From: Novosphingobium sp.
GTDB taxonomy: Bacteria > Pseudomonadota > Alphaproteobacteria > Sphingomonadales > Sphingomonadaceae
Direction: 5' to 3'
DNA: 64,000 nt
Assembly: GCF_030696665.1 (NCBI RefSeq)
Contig: NZ_JAUYRV010000052.1
Span: 124,001 to 188,000 of the forward strand
This document shows positions 53,971-63,031 of this stretch, piece after piece. The notes under the pieces are model-generated. The model saw nothing but the letters and a program-made list of their open reading frames with translations. It was not told the origin of the DNA and did no database searches. A program made the translations under genes and the position numbers. Each line of letters opens with the position of its first letter. Positions within the stretch are counted from its first letter, which is position 1.

Positions 53971-54714
53971 GTGTTGCGGTTCGATAACAAGTGCGTGCTG
54001 ATCCTTGGCGGAACCGCCGGGATCGGCCTTGCCGCCGCGCGGATGTTCGCGGCCGAGGGTGCGAAGCTGGCGGTCACCGGGCGAAACACCGATGCTCTGC
54101 GCGCAATTGCCGAGGAGCTGGACGCCCTGTGCATCCGTTCCGACATGGCAATCCTGAACGACACCGAGAAGGCCCTGAACGACACCGAGGAGGCTCTGGG
54201 CGGCATCGACGTGCTGTTCGTGAACGCCGGAGTGGGCGGTTTTGCGATGGTGCCCGATGTCACGCCGGAGTTCTGGGATCAGATCCACACCGTCAACTTG
54301 CGCGGCGCGTTCTTCGCCGTCCAGAAGGCCCTGCCGCTGATGCGCGATGGCGGCTCCATCGTCATTACCGGTTCCATCGGATCGATGGCGGCGGTGCCCG
54401 GAAACGTGGCCTATGCCGCCGCCAAGGCCGGTTTGCGGGCGATGGCGCGGATCGTGGGCAAGGAACTCCTGCCCCGCCGCATCCGCGTCAACATGGTCAG
54501 CCCCGGCCCTACCGACACCGAGATTTTCAAACGCGATGCCAGCGAGGCGGAAATTCAGGGAATGCGCGACATGCTCTCGTCCGTCGTCCCCATCGGCCGC
54601 ATGGGCACGAGTGAAGAAGTGGCACGCGCGGTGCTGTTCCTCGCCAGCGAAGAAGCGAGCTTTATCAATGGCGTAGACTTGTGCGTCGATGGCGGGTGCA
54701 TCGAATTGGGGTAG
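53971..54714 (+). CDS. SDR-family oxidoreductase with internal 7-residue duplication
   Basis: 247-residue SDR. The cofactor motif reads LGGTAGIG (Gly replaces the usual Thr), NAGVGG, Ser in ITGSIGS and YAAAK. Catalytic Tyr and Lys are intact. At residues about 62-75 a perfect 21-base duplication gives LNDTEKA-LNDTEEA, encoded at 54154-54195. The GTG start follows the SnoaL stop by 4 bases with TGAGGCG as a weak site. It probably oxidises or reduces an intermediate made near the quinohemoprotein. Confidence 0.85.
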   Translation: MLRFDNKCVLILGGTAGIGLAAARMFAAEGAKLAVTGRNTDALRAIAEELDALCIRSDMAILNDTEKALNDTEEALGGIDVLFVNAGVGGFAMVPDVTPEFWDQIHTVNLRGAFFAVQKALPLMRDGGSIVITGSIGSMAAVPGNVAYAAAKAGLRAMARIVGKELLPRRIRVNMVSPGPTDTEIFKRDASEAEIQGMRDMLSSVVPIGRMGTSEEVARAVLFLASEEASFINGVDLCVDGGCIELG

Positions 54715-54750
54715 GCCCACCCCCGGCCCCTCCCGCCTGCGCGAGGGGAG
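54714..54750. repeat. partial copy of the GCGGGAGGG repeat
   Basis: GGCCCACCCCCGGCCCCTCC then CCTGCGCGAGGGGAG, matching the left end of the copy at 1856. It begins at the last base of the SDR stop codon and separates it from the converging small membrane gene. Confidence 0.6.
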
Positions 54751-54756
54751 ATGGGG

Positions 54757-54966
54757 CTATTGCGGCCCGCCCTGCTTGGCAGCTTCGGCCAGCGTGCTGC
54801 CGGTCTTGTCGGGCAGGGTCCAGATGATCAGGTTCATCACCATCACGCCTGCCAGCGTGAGCATCAGGACGGAACGCTTGCGCTCCCCCCGCCGCAGAAG
54901 GAACACTGCGCCACCCACGAGGGCGACGGCGGCGAGCATCAGCAGGGAAAGCGCAGTGTCGAGCAT
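54757..54966 (-). CDS. small membrane protein, two helices
   Basis: 69 residues, with helices at about 5-23 and 34-50 joined by a basic RRGERKRS loop, so both ends would face the periplasm. No family recognised. It follows the DUF937-like gene by nine bases. Confidence 0.7.
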   Translation of the reverse strand: MLDTALSLLMLAAVALVGGAVFLLRRGERKRSVLMLTLAGVMVMNLIIWTLPDKTGSTLAEAAKQGGPQ

Positions 54967-54975
54967 CCGGCTCCG

Positions 54976-55335
54976 TTAGCTGCCGAAGATGCCCTTGGCC
55001 ATACCAGCAAGATCATTGATCGGATTGCCGTCGCCGTCCTTGTCAAGAAAACCGGTGACTTTGCTCAGGGCTTCAGGGCTTTGGCCAAGCATCGAAGCGA
55101 AGCTGGCGAGCGAGCCTTCGCCGCCGATGTGGCCGACGATTTCCTGCAGTTTCGACGCATCCAGCCCGGAGCTGGCGGCGGCGGTTTCGATCGTGTCGTT
55201 CTTCGACTGGTGCCCGGCAGCCAGCGCGGCGATGGCGTTTTCAGCCATGGCGGGATCGAGACCGACTTTGGCGGCAAGGTTCTTGATGTCGACGTTTTGC
55301 GTCACTTGACCAAGGATCGAATCAAACAGGCTCAT
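54976..55335 (-). CDS. DUF937-like small helical protein
   Basis: 119 residues, Ala/Gly-rich, opening MSLFDSILGQVTQNVDIKNLAAKVGLDP and closing in a Gly-rich DKDGDGNPINDLAGMAKGIFGS. The DKDGDGN segment looks like a calcium-binding loop but lacks a partner helix. Members of this group are of unknown function. The start was taken at MSLF because an upstream codon adds only five residues. Confidence 0.72.
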   Translation of the reverse strand: MSLFDSILGQVTQNVDIKNLAAKVGLDPAMAENAIAALAAGHQSKNDTIETAAASSGLDASKLQEIVGHIGGEGSLASFASMLGQSPEALSKVTGFLDKDGDGNPINDLAGMAKGIFGS

Positions 55336-55405
55336 TGCATTACCCTCCACAGCGGAAGCCGGGAACCATAGTGGCCTTGCGGGAACTTGCCAGCGGTGGA
55401 TGGGT

Positions 55406-55846
55406 TCAATCCGGTTCGCAAATCGCCTTCAACTGGTCGGCACAAACCCCCCAGCCCTCTTCGAAGCCCATGTCGGCGTGGCGCTTCATGTCATCTTCGG
55501 TCCAATGGCGCGCGCGGGCAGTATAGCGCGTGCCTTCGCCTTCGGGTTCAACTTCCCAAATGCCGATCATGAACGGGCCGGATGGCATGAAGTCCCCCGT
55601 CACCGCGTCCGTCGTGACAAAACGTCGCCCCTCGTCCCAGGCCAGAAACAGGCCGTTGTGCGGCATTTCCTCGCCATCGGGACCATGCATGACCATTTCC
55701 GAACGCCCACCGGCCCGGCGCTCCTGCGCCACCATCGTGATGTACCAAGGCTTGGGACACCACCATTCCTCCTGCCGGTTTACCATGACGTCCCAGACCT
55801 GTGCTGGCGGGGCGGCGATGTGACGGGTGACGGAAAGTTCGTGCAT
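55406..55846 (-). CDS. SRPBCC/AHSA1-like ligand-binding protein
   Basis: 146 residues of the START/SRPBCC fold: VTRHIAAPPAQVWDVMVN at the start, a central W-rich strand EEWWCPKPW, FEEGWGVCADQLKAI at the C-terminal helix. AHSA1-like proteins bind small hydrophobic molecules or act as cyclases; no catalytic motif can be named. It lies downstream of a GST gene and may share its transcript. Confidence 0.83.
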   Translation of the reverse strand: MHELSVTRHIAAPPAQVWDVMVNRQEEWWCPKPWYITMVAQERRAGGRSEMVMHGPDGEEMPHNGLFLAWDEGRRFVTTDAVTGDFMPSGPFMIGIWEVEPEGEGTRYTARARHWTEDDMKRHADMGFEEGWGVCADQLKAICEPD

Positions 55847-55865
55847 ATCGGGTTCTCCTTTGCGC

Positions 55866-56513
55866 TCAGTCGCGGTCCGGTGCGCCAAGCGGGAAGTAGC
55901 TGCGATAAGGGCGCGCATCATCGATACAGCGGGCAACGGCGGGCATGGCCAGCAACTGCGCGCGCCAGCCTTGCAGACGCTGGCAATCGTCCGGGATGCG
56001 CGTGACCCAATCTGCGTAGAAAAGCGACGGTGCCGCCGCACACTCGATCAGGCTGACGGCGTCTGGCCGGGAGTACTCCGCCAGCCAAGCATCAATCCAG
56101 CGATATGCACGCTGCAGACGTTCATCGACCCGCGCCTGCACTTCAGTTGAAACCGAACCGTTGCGGATCGCGTCGTCCACGCTTTCCTGCGCGGCGTTCA
56201 TCACATAGCTGTCAAACACGCGGTCAATCATGCGCACCCGGATCGCAACATCCGCTTCCGCCGGCATCAGGGGCGCTGGTCCGGGATGGTGCAGGGCAAG
56301 GTATTCGATGATCGAGGTCGCTTCGAATACCTCTCGGCTGCCATCGAGCAGCAGTGGGAACTTGCCCATCGGACTGGCCAGCTGAACGCGTGCGCCATGC
56401 TCGGGAAAGTCTGGTCCAAGCACTTTGAAGGTAAACGGTGTTTCGTTGGCATAGAGCGCGATCAGCGCCTTCCAAGTGTAAGACGAGAACGGATGGCCAT
56501 ACAGTTCCAGCAT
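55866..56513 (-). CDS. glutathione S-transferase
   Basis: 215-residue GST. N-domain MLELYGHPFSSYTWKALIAL with Ser/Tyr near the cysteine-free active site, cis-Pro in MGKFPLL and glutathione-binding EATSIIEYL; helical C-domain. Length is shorter than the LigF-like pair (258, 256), so this is a more ordinary GST class. The start MLELYG is chosen at the conserved N-domain. It precedes the SRPBCC gene by about 20 bases. Confidence 0.87.
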   Translation of the reverse strand: MLELYGHPFSSYTWKALIALYANETPFTFKVLGPDFPEHGARVQLASPMGKFPLLLDGSREVFEATSIIEYLALHHPGPAPLMPAEADVAIRVRMIDRVFDSYVMNAAQESVDDAIRNGSVSTEVQARVDERLQRAYRWIDAWLAEYSRPDAVSLIECAAAPSLFYADWVTRIPDDCQRLQGWRAQLLAMPAVARCIDDARPYRSYFPLGAPDRD

Positions 56514-56570
56514 CGATTTGCCCCTTGCAGTCCCATCACTTGCTGTCCCGACCACTTGCCGCAGCGCAGT

Positions 56571-56936
56571 TTACGCACTTGCCCCCAACGACAGAAAAGT
56601 ACTGAAACCGCCCACGATCATGCGCGCGCCGTCAAATGGCATGTCCATAGGTGCGGCCATTTCGGACATCAGCTTTTCCATCGCTGCATGAGCAGCATCG
56701 CGTGTAGCCTTGTCCGGCCATTCGGCCCAGCTGAACACGATGATCTCGTCGGCAGTCGCCTCGGTCGCACGGTAGAAATCGGTGCGTTTGCCGTGTTTGA
56801 CATCGTCTCCCCAGGCTTCGACCACGCGCAGGGCACCGTGTTCGATCATGATGGCATCGAACTGGCGGGCAACTTGTTCGTACTTTTCGCGGTTGGCGGT
56901 GGGCACCGCCAGCACAAACCCATCGACATAGGACAT
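56571..56936 (-). CDS. DUF1428-family protein (ferredoxin-like barrel)
   Basis: 121 residues. Recognised by MSYVDGFVLAVPTANREKY, the EAWGDDVKHGKRTDF block and the MDMPFDGARMIVGGF end. DUF1428 is of unknown reaction with a dimeric alpha-beta barrel fold. It has a GGGAGAG site upstream and follows, on the same strand, the GST at 57026. Confidence 0.9.
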   Translation of the reverse strand: MSYVDGFVLAVPTANREKYEQVARQFDAIMIEHGALRVVEAWGDDVKHGKRTDFYRATEATADEIIVFSWAEWPDKATRDAAHAAMEKLMSEMAAPMDMPFDGARMIVGGFSTFLSLGASA

Positions 56937-57025
56937 GACGTCTCTCCCGTGGTTTACCGATTTATCGCCCGGTTGAGCGTTTCAGGCAAGATGATCGACC
57001 GTCAGAACACCCCGCCTGAACACCT

Positions 57026-57673
57026 TCACATCGCCATGATCCGCGCCGCGATCGGCGCTTCCTTTTCGGCCACGGCGGCCCATGCCGGTCGCGCGGCAAC
57101 ACGCGCATGCCATGCGGCGGTTTTCGGGCGTACGGCAGCGTCCACGCCGTGGCCGACATAGGCAAGCGTGCGGAAGGTGGAGGCAACCGCAATGTCGCCA
57201 AGGGTGAACATTTCACCCAGCAACCAGCCTTCTTCGGGCACCTGTGATTCGAACCAGTCCACCCAACGCGGCAGTTCCGCCTCGCCCTGCAACGCCAGCG
57301 ATTCGTCACCACCAACATTGAGCAGCTTTGGCCCCACCAGCCGGTTGAACAGGATCTTGAGGCCCGATGCGCCCAGCACCGTATCGGCGAACTCGTCCCA
57401 GAACACCGCCTTGCCGCGCAGCTTCGGGTCATCCGGGATCAGCTTGGGGTCGGGATATTGGCCATCCAGATAAAATGCGATGGCGGTCGAATCGGCCAGT
57501 GTGAAGCCATCGTCATCAATCGCGGGGATCTTGCCCAAAGGGCTGCAAGCAAGGAAATCCGGGTCGGTGCTGCCCGGCCCACCGCGCGCCATATCCCACG
57601 AAACGCCCTTTTCCGTAGCGATAACCGCCACCTTGCGCACGAACGGTGAAAGCATCGCGCCATAAAGCTTCAT
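57026..57673 (-). CDS. glutathione S-transferase, omega/beta-type start
   Basis: 215 residues starting [18 protein letters not shown] with the Ser-Pro-Phe site, then [12 protein letters not shown] (cis-Pro) and [11 protein letters not shown]. It is the most upstream gene of the GST-DUF1428-GST-SRPBCC run and is divergent from cobS. Substrate unknown. Confidence 0.9.
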   Translation of the reverse strand: MKLYGAMLSPFVRKVAVIATEKGVSWDMARGGPGSTDPDFLACSPLGKIPAIDDDGFTLADSTAIAFYLDGQYPDPKLIPDDPKLRGKAVFWDEFADTVLGASGLKILFNRLVGPKLLNVGGDESLALQGEAELPRWVDWFESQVPEEGWLLGEMFTLGDIAVASTFRTLAYVGHGVDAAVRPKTAAWHARVAARPAWAAVAEKEAPIAARIMAM

Positions 57674-57752
57674 CGAAATTCTCCCATTCTATCGGACAGG
57701 TTCCTTGAAACCTTATTGCAGCGGCGCGCCCGCGCGTATAGGCGAAGCGGTG

Positions 57753-58733
57753 ATGAGCGAACTTCCGAACAGCCACGCGACGACGCTGCTTGCCGCGCCC
57801 GACACACAAATCGATGTCCGTGAGACTTTCGGTATCGATATCGACATGAAAGTCCCCGCGTTTTCGCGGGCTGACGAGCGCGTGCCCGATGTCGACACGA
57901 CTTATGTGTTCGACCCGGACACCACCTTGGCGATCCTTGCAGGCTTTGCCTACAACCGCCGCGTTATGGTGCAGGGCTATCATGGCACCGGCAAATCGAC
58001 GCACATCGAACAGGTTGCCGCGCGCCTCAACTGGCCGTGCATCCGCATCAACCTTGATGCGCACATCAGCCGTATCGATCTTGTCGGGCGTGACGCGATT
58101 GTGCTGCGCGATGGTTTGCAGGTTACCGAATTCCGCGAAGGCCTGCTGCCTTGGGCATTGCAGACGCCGACCGCGCTGGTGTTCGACGAATACGACGCTG
58201 GCCGCCCTGACGTGATGTTCGTGATCCAGCGCGTGCTGGAAACCGAAGGCAAGCTGACGCTGCTCGATCAGAACCGCGTGATCCGGCCGAATCCTTACTT
58301 CCGCCTGTTCGCCACGGCCAACACGGTGGGTCTGGGTGACACCAGCGGGCTGTATCACGGCACGCAGGCAATCAACCAGGGCCAGATGGACCGCTGGAAC
58401 CTTGTCGTCGCGCTCAACTATCTGTCGCAGGAGACCGAGGTCGAGATCGTCACCAAGAAGGTGACCGATCTGAACCCGCAGATCGTGGCCGACATGGTGC
58501 GCGTGGCGAACTTCTCGCGTCAGGGCTTCATCAATGGCGACATTTCGACGGTGATGAGCCCGCGCACGGTGATTTCGTGGGCGCAGAACAGCCAGATCTT
58601 CAACGACGTCGGTTTCGCTTTCCGCCTCTCGTTCCTCAACAAGTGCGACGAGACCGAGCGCGTGCTGGTGGCGGAATACTACCAGCGGGTGTTCGGCAAG
58701 GACTTGCCCGAGAGCGTTGCACACCGGGGCTGA
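57753..58733 (+). CDS. cobS: aerobic cobaltochelatase subunit CobS
   Basis: 326-residue AAA+ ATPase of the CobNST chelatase that inserts cobalt into hydrogenobyrinate diamide in aerobic cobalamin synthesis. Walker A is GYHGTGKS, Walker [11 protein letters not shown] and the sensor region [13 protein letters not shown]. The ATG start gives MSELPNSH; a GTG directly before it is equally near. CobT, which usually follows, is absent from this window and a terminator follows cobS, so it stands alone here. Confidence 0.93.
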   Translation: MSELPNSHATTLLAAPDTQIDVRETFGIDIDMKVPAFSRADERVPDVDTTYVFDPDTTLAILAGFAYNRRVMVQGYHGTGKSTHIEQVAARLNWPCIRINLDAHISRIDLVGRDAIVLRDGLQVTEFREGLLPWALQTPTALVFDEYDAGRPDVMFVIQRVLETEGKLTLLDQNRVIRPNPYFRLFATANTVGLGDTSGLYHGTQAINQGQMDRWNLVVALNYLSQETEVEIVTKKVTDLNPQIVADMVRVANFSRQGFINGDISTVMSPRTVISWAQNSQIFNDVGFAFRLSFLNKCDETERVLVAEYYQRVFGKDLPESVAHRG

Positions 58734-58754
58734 TTGCTTCCAGCGTTGAAATTG

Positions 58755-58785
58755 AAAAGGCCCCCGCGATTGCGAGGGCCTTTTT
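58755..58785. terminator. bidirectional terminator after cobS
   Basis: AAAAGGCCC and GGGCCTTTTT arms with a G-C core, in the gap between converging cobS and the reductase gene. Confidence 0.85.
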
Positions 58786-58818
58786 CGTTGCGGACGTTCA
58801 TGCCCACCCCGCCTCAAA

Positions 58819-59934
58819 TCACCCGTTCGGCACGATCAGATACTTTTCGCCCGTGCGCCGCGCGTTGTATTCCAGCGCCGCTTCACGGCTGAGCGCCTGC
58901 TCCAGCGTTACGCGCGCCTTGTAGTTGCTGGCAAAAGTCGTGGTCAGTTCCGCCATCACGCGGCGGCGCATCTTGTCCACCACTTCGGCACCCAGCTTGC
59001 CCATCCACGGCGTGAGCAGCCAGCCCGAGATGTCCCAGCTGAAGCCGAAGTTGCGCGTCAGCACGGTGGGCGACAGGTCAAGCGCGCCATAGATGAAGGC
59101 GTGCTTCGGGCTGTTCGAGCCATAGCGGCTATAGGCCGCGCCCGAATTGGCCACCTGTTCCATCACCGTCATGATCTGGCTGACCAGCTTGCCGCCGCCG
59201 ATGGCGTCGAAGGCCATCGTCGCCTTGGTCGCGGCCACGGCAGCGGTCAGGTCTTCGAGGAAAGTATCCTTCGAGCTGTCGACCACATGTTCTGCGCCGA
59301 TGTCCTTGAGGATCGCCACTTGCGCATCGTTGCGCACCACGTTGACGAGCGGGATGCCATCGGCCTGGCAGATCTTCACCAGCATCTGGCCAAGGTTCGA
59401 TGCGGCGGCGGTATGCACCAGCGCGCTGTGGCCAAGGTGGCGCATCGTTTCGGTAAAGCTGAGCGCGGTCAGCGGGTTGACGAAGGCAGACGCGCCCTGC
59501 TCGGCCGTAATGCCTTCTGCCAGTTCAAGGCACATCCGGGCGTCGGCCACCGCCAGCGTGGCATACATGCCGCCGGGGAAACTGGTGACGCGCTTGCCCA
59601 ACAGGGCCTGCGCTTCGGGCGCATCGCCTGCCGCGATGACGGTTCCGGCGCCTTCGTTGCCCACCGGCATAGCCGCGCCGTGCCGCGCAGCCATCGCCCG
59701 CACCGCCGGATCGGGCATGCGCGCCACGATCTTGCCGTCGGAAAAGTCGGCGTTGGCAATGTCCGCCGGGCCAAACAGCAGGCCAAGGTCCGAAGGATTG
59801 ATCGGTGTCGCCTCCACCCGGATCACCACTTCGCTGCCCGTGGGCGCGGAAACCGTGAACTGCTCGAGCGCAACGCTCAGCGTACCGTCGGAATCGAGTT
59901 TGGAAACAAGGCGCTGGCCGTTCAGGTCGGTCAT
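58819..59934 (-). CDS. zinc-less medium-chain alcohol dehydrogenase/quinone reductase-like protein
   Basis: 371-residue MDR-superfamily oxidoreductase. GroES-like domain with ATPINPSDLGLLFGP and GNEGAGTVI, then Rossmann domain with VHTAAASNLGQMLVKIC, a looser variant of the GxGxxG motif. The zinc cysteines of classical alcohol dehydrogenase are absent. It would use NADPH to reduce an alpha,beta-unsaturated carbonyl or a quinone. It begins three bases after the truA stop, so it is cotranscribed with fmt-truA. Confidence 0.9.
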   Translation of the reverse strand: MTDLNGQRLVSKLDSDGTLSVALEQFTVSAPTGSEVVIRVEATPINPSDLGLLFGPADIANADFSDGKIVARMPDPAVRAMAARHGAAMPVGNEGAGTVIAAGDAPEAQALLGKRVTSFPGGMYATLAVADARMCLELAEGITAEQGASAFVNPLTALSFTETMRHLGHSALVHTAAASNLGQMLVKICQADGIPLVNVVRNDAQVAILKDIGAEHVVDSSKDTFLEDLTAAVAATKATMAFDAIGGGKLVSQIMTVMEQVANSGAAYSRYGSNSPKHAFIYGALDLSPTVLTRNFGFSWDISGWLLTPWMGKLGAEVVDKMRRRVMAELTTTFASNYKARVTLEQALSREAALEYNARRTGEKYLIVPNG

Positions 59935-59937
59935 TTT

Positions 59938-60687
59938 CTACTCTCCGGGATATAGTGCCCGGACGAAGTATAGACCTTCCGACGGCGCGTTAAGTCCTAA
60001 TTTGCTACGGTCTTTTGCGGCGAGCGCTTCACCCACTTGCGCCACGCTCCATTGCCCTTGACCGACCAGCGCCAGACAGCCGACCATCGAGCGCACCTGA
60101 TGGTGCAGAAAACTGCGGGCGGCAGCCTCCACGATCACGCGGTCGCCCTCACGCCGCACGTCGAGCCGGTCCAGCGTCTTTACCGGGCTGGCCGATTGAC
60201 AGTGGACCGAACGGAACGTGGTGAAATCGTGCAGACCGACCAGCAGTTGTGCGGCCTCATGCATCGCGCGTTCGTCCAGCGGCTTGGCGATCCGCCATGC
60301 TTGGCCAAGGTCGAGCGTCAACGGCGCGCGCCGGTTGATGATGCGGTATTCATAAGCGCGGCCCGTGCAGGAAAAGCGTGCGTGCCAATCGTCAGCCACC
60401 TCGATGCAATCAAGTACTGCAACCGCGTGTTTCGCCTTGCGTAGATGCGCGTTCAGGGCTTCGAACATACGGAAGGGATCGAAGCTGCGCGAAAGATCGA
60501 AGTGCGCGCGCATGCCGAGCGCGTGAACGCCAGTATCAGTGCGACCGGCAGCATGGACCGCCACCGTCTCTGCGGTAACGGAATAAACCGCGTCTTCCAG
60601 CGCCTGCTGGACGCTGGGGCCATGCGACTGGCGCTGGTAGCCCTGATAGGCCGCACCGTTCCATTCGAGGGTTAGGGCAAAGCGCAT
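59938..60687 (-). CDS. truA: tRNA pseudouridine(38-40) synthase
   Basis: 249-residue TruA that modifies uridines 38-40 of the anticodon arm. Catalytic Asp in [11 protein letters not shown], with [18 protein letters not shown] at the start and [11 protein letters not shown] near the C-terminus, all diagnostic. Its ATG shares one base with the fmt stop. Confidence 0.97.
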   Translation of the reverse strand: MRFALTLEWNGAAYQGYQRQSHGPSVQQALEDAVYSVTAETVAVHAAGRTDTGVHALGMRAHFDLSRSFDPFRMFEALNAHLRKAKHAVAVLDCIEVADDWHARFSCTGRAYEYRIINRRAPLTLDLGQAWRIAKPLDERAMHEAAQLLVGLHDFTTFRSVHCQSASPVKTLDRLDVRREGDRVIVEAAARSFLHHQVRSMVGCLALVGQGQWSVAQVGEALAAKDRSKLGLNAPSEGLYFVRALYPGE

Positions 60688-61592
60688 CAGCCGAGCCGCG
60701 TCCCCGCCACAATCGCCCGCCCACGCAGCAGTGACGCTGCGTCCATCGCCGGACGCCCGGCCCGCTGGACCAACACAGGCCGGATCGCGCCCTGCCCGCA
60801 GGCGATGGTTAGCGCATCGTCAAGCGTCTCACCCGCATCACCCTCAACGTCGGCAACTTCCGCAGCGAGCACCCGATACCGCTCGCCCTCAAGCTCGAAA
60901 AACGCCCCCGGTGCGGGCGCAAAGGCGCGGACCTGTCGTTCGACGTTCACAGCATCACCGGTAAAATCGAGCCGGCTTTCGGCCTTTTCGATCTTGTGGG
61001 CATAAGTAACGCCCTCCTCAGGCTGCACGACCGGCTGATAAGCGCCAAGGTCTGCCAGCACCCGAACCATCAACCCCGCGCCCTTCTCCGCCAATTCGGC
61101 CGTAAGATCGCCCGCCGTCTTGCTATCGACCGGCGTTTCCACTGTCGCCAGCATCGGCCCGGTGTCCAACCCGCGCTCCATCTGCATGATCGTGACGCCG
61201 GTCATGGCATCGCCTGCAAGGATCGCGCGCTGCACCGGCGCGGCACCGCGCCAGCGCGGCAGCAGCGAGCCGTGGACATTGAGGCAACCCCGCTTTGGCG
61301 CATCCAGCACCGCCTGGGGCAGAATCAAACCATAGGCGGCCACCACCGCAATGTCGGCCTCCAGCGCCGCAAAGGCCGCCTGCTCGTCAGCACCTTTCAG
61401 CGAAACCGGTGTGCGCACCTCGATGCCGTGCGCCTCTGCCGCCAGATGAACGGCTGAAGGTTGCAGCTTCTTGCCTCGCCCCGCAGCGCGCGGCGGCTGG
61501 CTGTAGGCGGCCACCACATCGTGCCCTGCGGCCATCAGCGCTTCCAACGTCGGCACCGCAAATTGGGGCGTTCCCATGAAGATGATGCGCAT
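60687..61592 (-). CDS. fmt: methionyl-tRNA formyltransferase
   Basis: 301-residue enzyme that formylates initiator Met-t[22 protein letters not shown], the catalytic [20 protein letters not shown] and [17 protein letters not shown] are all present; a C-terminal OB-like domain completes the normal length. The start is divergent from recR across 52 bases. The def gene, its functional partner, lies on the other side of recR rather than next to fmt. Confidence 0.97.
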   Translation of the reverse strand: MRIIFMGTPQFAVPTLEALMAAGHDVVAAYSQPPRAAGRGKKLQPSAVHLAAEAHGIEVRTPVSLKGADEQAAFAALEADIAVVAAYGLILPQAVLDAPKRGCLNVHGSLLPRWRGAAPVQRAILAGDAMTGVTIMQMERGLDTGPMLATVETPVDSKTAGDLTAELAEKGAGLMVRVLADLGAYQPVVQPEEGVTYAHKIEKAESRLDFTGDAVNVERQVRAFAPAPGAFFELEGERYRVLAAEVADVEGDAGETLDDALTIACGQGAIRPVLVQRAGRPAMDAASLLRGRAIVAGTRLG

Positions 61593-61644
61593 AAGCTGTA
61601 AACAAGGCCTTCCGTTTGTCGCCCCCGGCCCTATCTGTGCTGTC

Positions 61645-62241
61645 ATGGCATCGCAAGAGATCGAGGCGCTTTCCGGCGCATTGGCGCGGTTACCGGGGCT
61701 TGGGCCAAGGTCGGCCCGGCGCGCGGTGCTCTGGCTGATCAAGCGGCGAGAGACGGCGCTGCCGCAATTGCTGGCCGCGCTCACCCAAGTGCAAGACCTG
61801 CTGGTCGAATGCGATCTGTGCGGGAACGTCGACACCACCAACCCCTGCGGCATCTGCACCGATCCCCGGCGCGACCAGCGCTCGATCTGCGTGGTTGAGG
61901 AAGTGGCCGACCTGTGGGCGCTTGATCGCGCGCGGCTGTTCACCGGCAAATACCACGTGCTGGGCGGCAGGCTATCTGCATTGGAAGGCGTGCGGCCCGA
62001 AGACCTGACCATCGGCCAGTTGCTTGATCGCGTGGCGCAGGGCGGGATCGACGAGGTCGTCCTTGCCATGAATGCCACGCTGGAGGGCCAGACCACCGCG
62101 CATTACATTGCCGAACGGCTCGAAGGCGCGGCAGTGCGGGTGACCCAACTGGCGCACGGACTGCCTGTGGGCGGCGAGTTGGACTACCTCGACGAGGGCA
62201 CGCTGGCACAAGCGCTGCGGGCGCGGCGGCCGGTAAGTTAA
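61645..62241 (+). CDS. recR: recombination protein RecR
   Basis: 198-residue DNA-binding clamp of the RecFOR pathway. Helix-hairpin-helix [19 protein letters not shown], zinc finger [16 protein letters not shown] and Toprim domain [14 protein letters not shown]. Length is normal. Start MASQEIEAL follows the divergent fmt leader; an in-frame ATG further upstream adds a nonconserved stretch. Confidence 0.96.
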   Translation: MASQEIEALSGALARLPGLGPRSARRAVLWLIKRRETALPQLLAALTQVQDLLVECDLCGNVDTTNPCGICTDPRRDQRSICVVEEVADLWALDRARLFTGKYHVLGGRLSALEGVRPEDLTIGQLLDRVAQGGIDEVVLAMNATLEGQTTAHYIAERLEGAAVRVTQLAHGLPVGGELDYLDEGTLAQALRARRPVS

Positions 62242-62250
62242 AAGCTGCTG

Positions 62251-62332
62251 CTCCCCCGCGCAGGCGGGGGCCTCAGGCGGTTTGTTGCAGGGTGGCGTCG
62301 CAACCCTGAGGCCCCCGCCTGCGCGGGGGCGC
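62251..62332. repeat. palindromic repeat, CCCCGCGCAGGCGGGG family, copy 3
   Basis: Arms CTCCCCCGCGCAGGCGGGGG (from 62251) with CCTCAGG, and CCTGAGG then CCCCCGCCTGCGCGGGGG, spaced by 27 bases. It lies between recR and def and might act as a terminator for recR. Confidence 0.85.
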
Positions 62333-62388
62333 ATGGCCCGCTGCGTGACAGCCTTGCGACTCCGCTCCGCATTCCCTATCTGCGCCCA

Positions 62389-62955
62389 ATGGCCATTCTC
62401 GAAATCCTAGAAGTCCCCGACCAGCGCCTGAAGCAGGTCTCCGTCCCCGTCGAAAAGTTCGATGACGAACTGCGCACGCTCGTGTCCGACATGTTCGAGA
62501 CGATGTACGATGCCCCTGGCATTGGCCTTGCCGCCATTCAGGTGGGCGTGCCGCTGCGCGTGCTGGTGATCGACCTGCAGCCTGACGACCCGGATGCAGA
62601 GCCGGTGGCGTGCGATCACGATGGCCACCACCATCACCACACCCCCACCAAGCGCGAACCGCGCGTGTTCATCAATCCCGAAATTCTCGATCCGTCGGAG
62701 GATCTGCGCCTCTATCAGGAAGGCTGCCTTTCGGTGCCCGAGATCTATGCCGAGGTCGAACGCCCCGCCCGCATCCGCGCGCGCTGGCAGGATCTGGATG
62801 GCAAGGTCCACGAAGAAGAGATGGACGACCTGATGGCCACGTGCCTGCAGCACGAGATGGACCACCTCGAAGGCATCCTGTTCATCGACCACCTCTCGCG
62901 CCTGAAGCGTGGTATTGCGCTCAAGAAGCTGGAAAAGCTGCGCAAATACGCTTGA
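62389..62955 (+). CDS. def: peptide deformylase with His-rich insert
   Basis: 188-residue metalloenzyme that removes the N-formyl group from nascent proteins. Motif 1 [10 protein letters not shown] (Ile where many have Pro), motif 2 EGCLSVP and motif 3 QHEMDHLEG supply Gln, Cys and two His for the iron or zinc site. Between the second strand and VFINPEI is an unusual segment [17 protein letters not shown] (residues about 75-91), with seven histidines in about ten positions. It may bind metal. Start MAILEILE is conserved. Confidence 0.96.
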   Translation: MAILEILEVPDQRLKQVSVPVEKFDDELRTLVSDMFETMYDAPGIGLAAIQVGVPLRVLVIDLQPDDPDAEPVACDHDGHHHHHTPTKREPRVFINPEILDPSEDLRLYQEGCLSVPEIYAEVERPARIRARWQDLDGKVHEEEMDDLMATCLQHEMDHLEGILFIDHLSRLKRGIALKKLEKLRKYA

Positions 62956-63031
62956 GGATAGTCGGGACAGGCCAGTTGCCATCGGTAGTGACCTAAGTTA
63001 GGTTCATGCTTCGTTCTATACTGGAGCAAGC

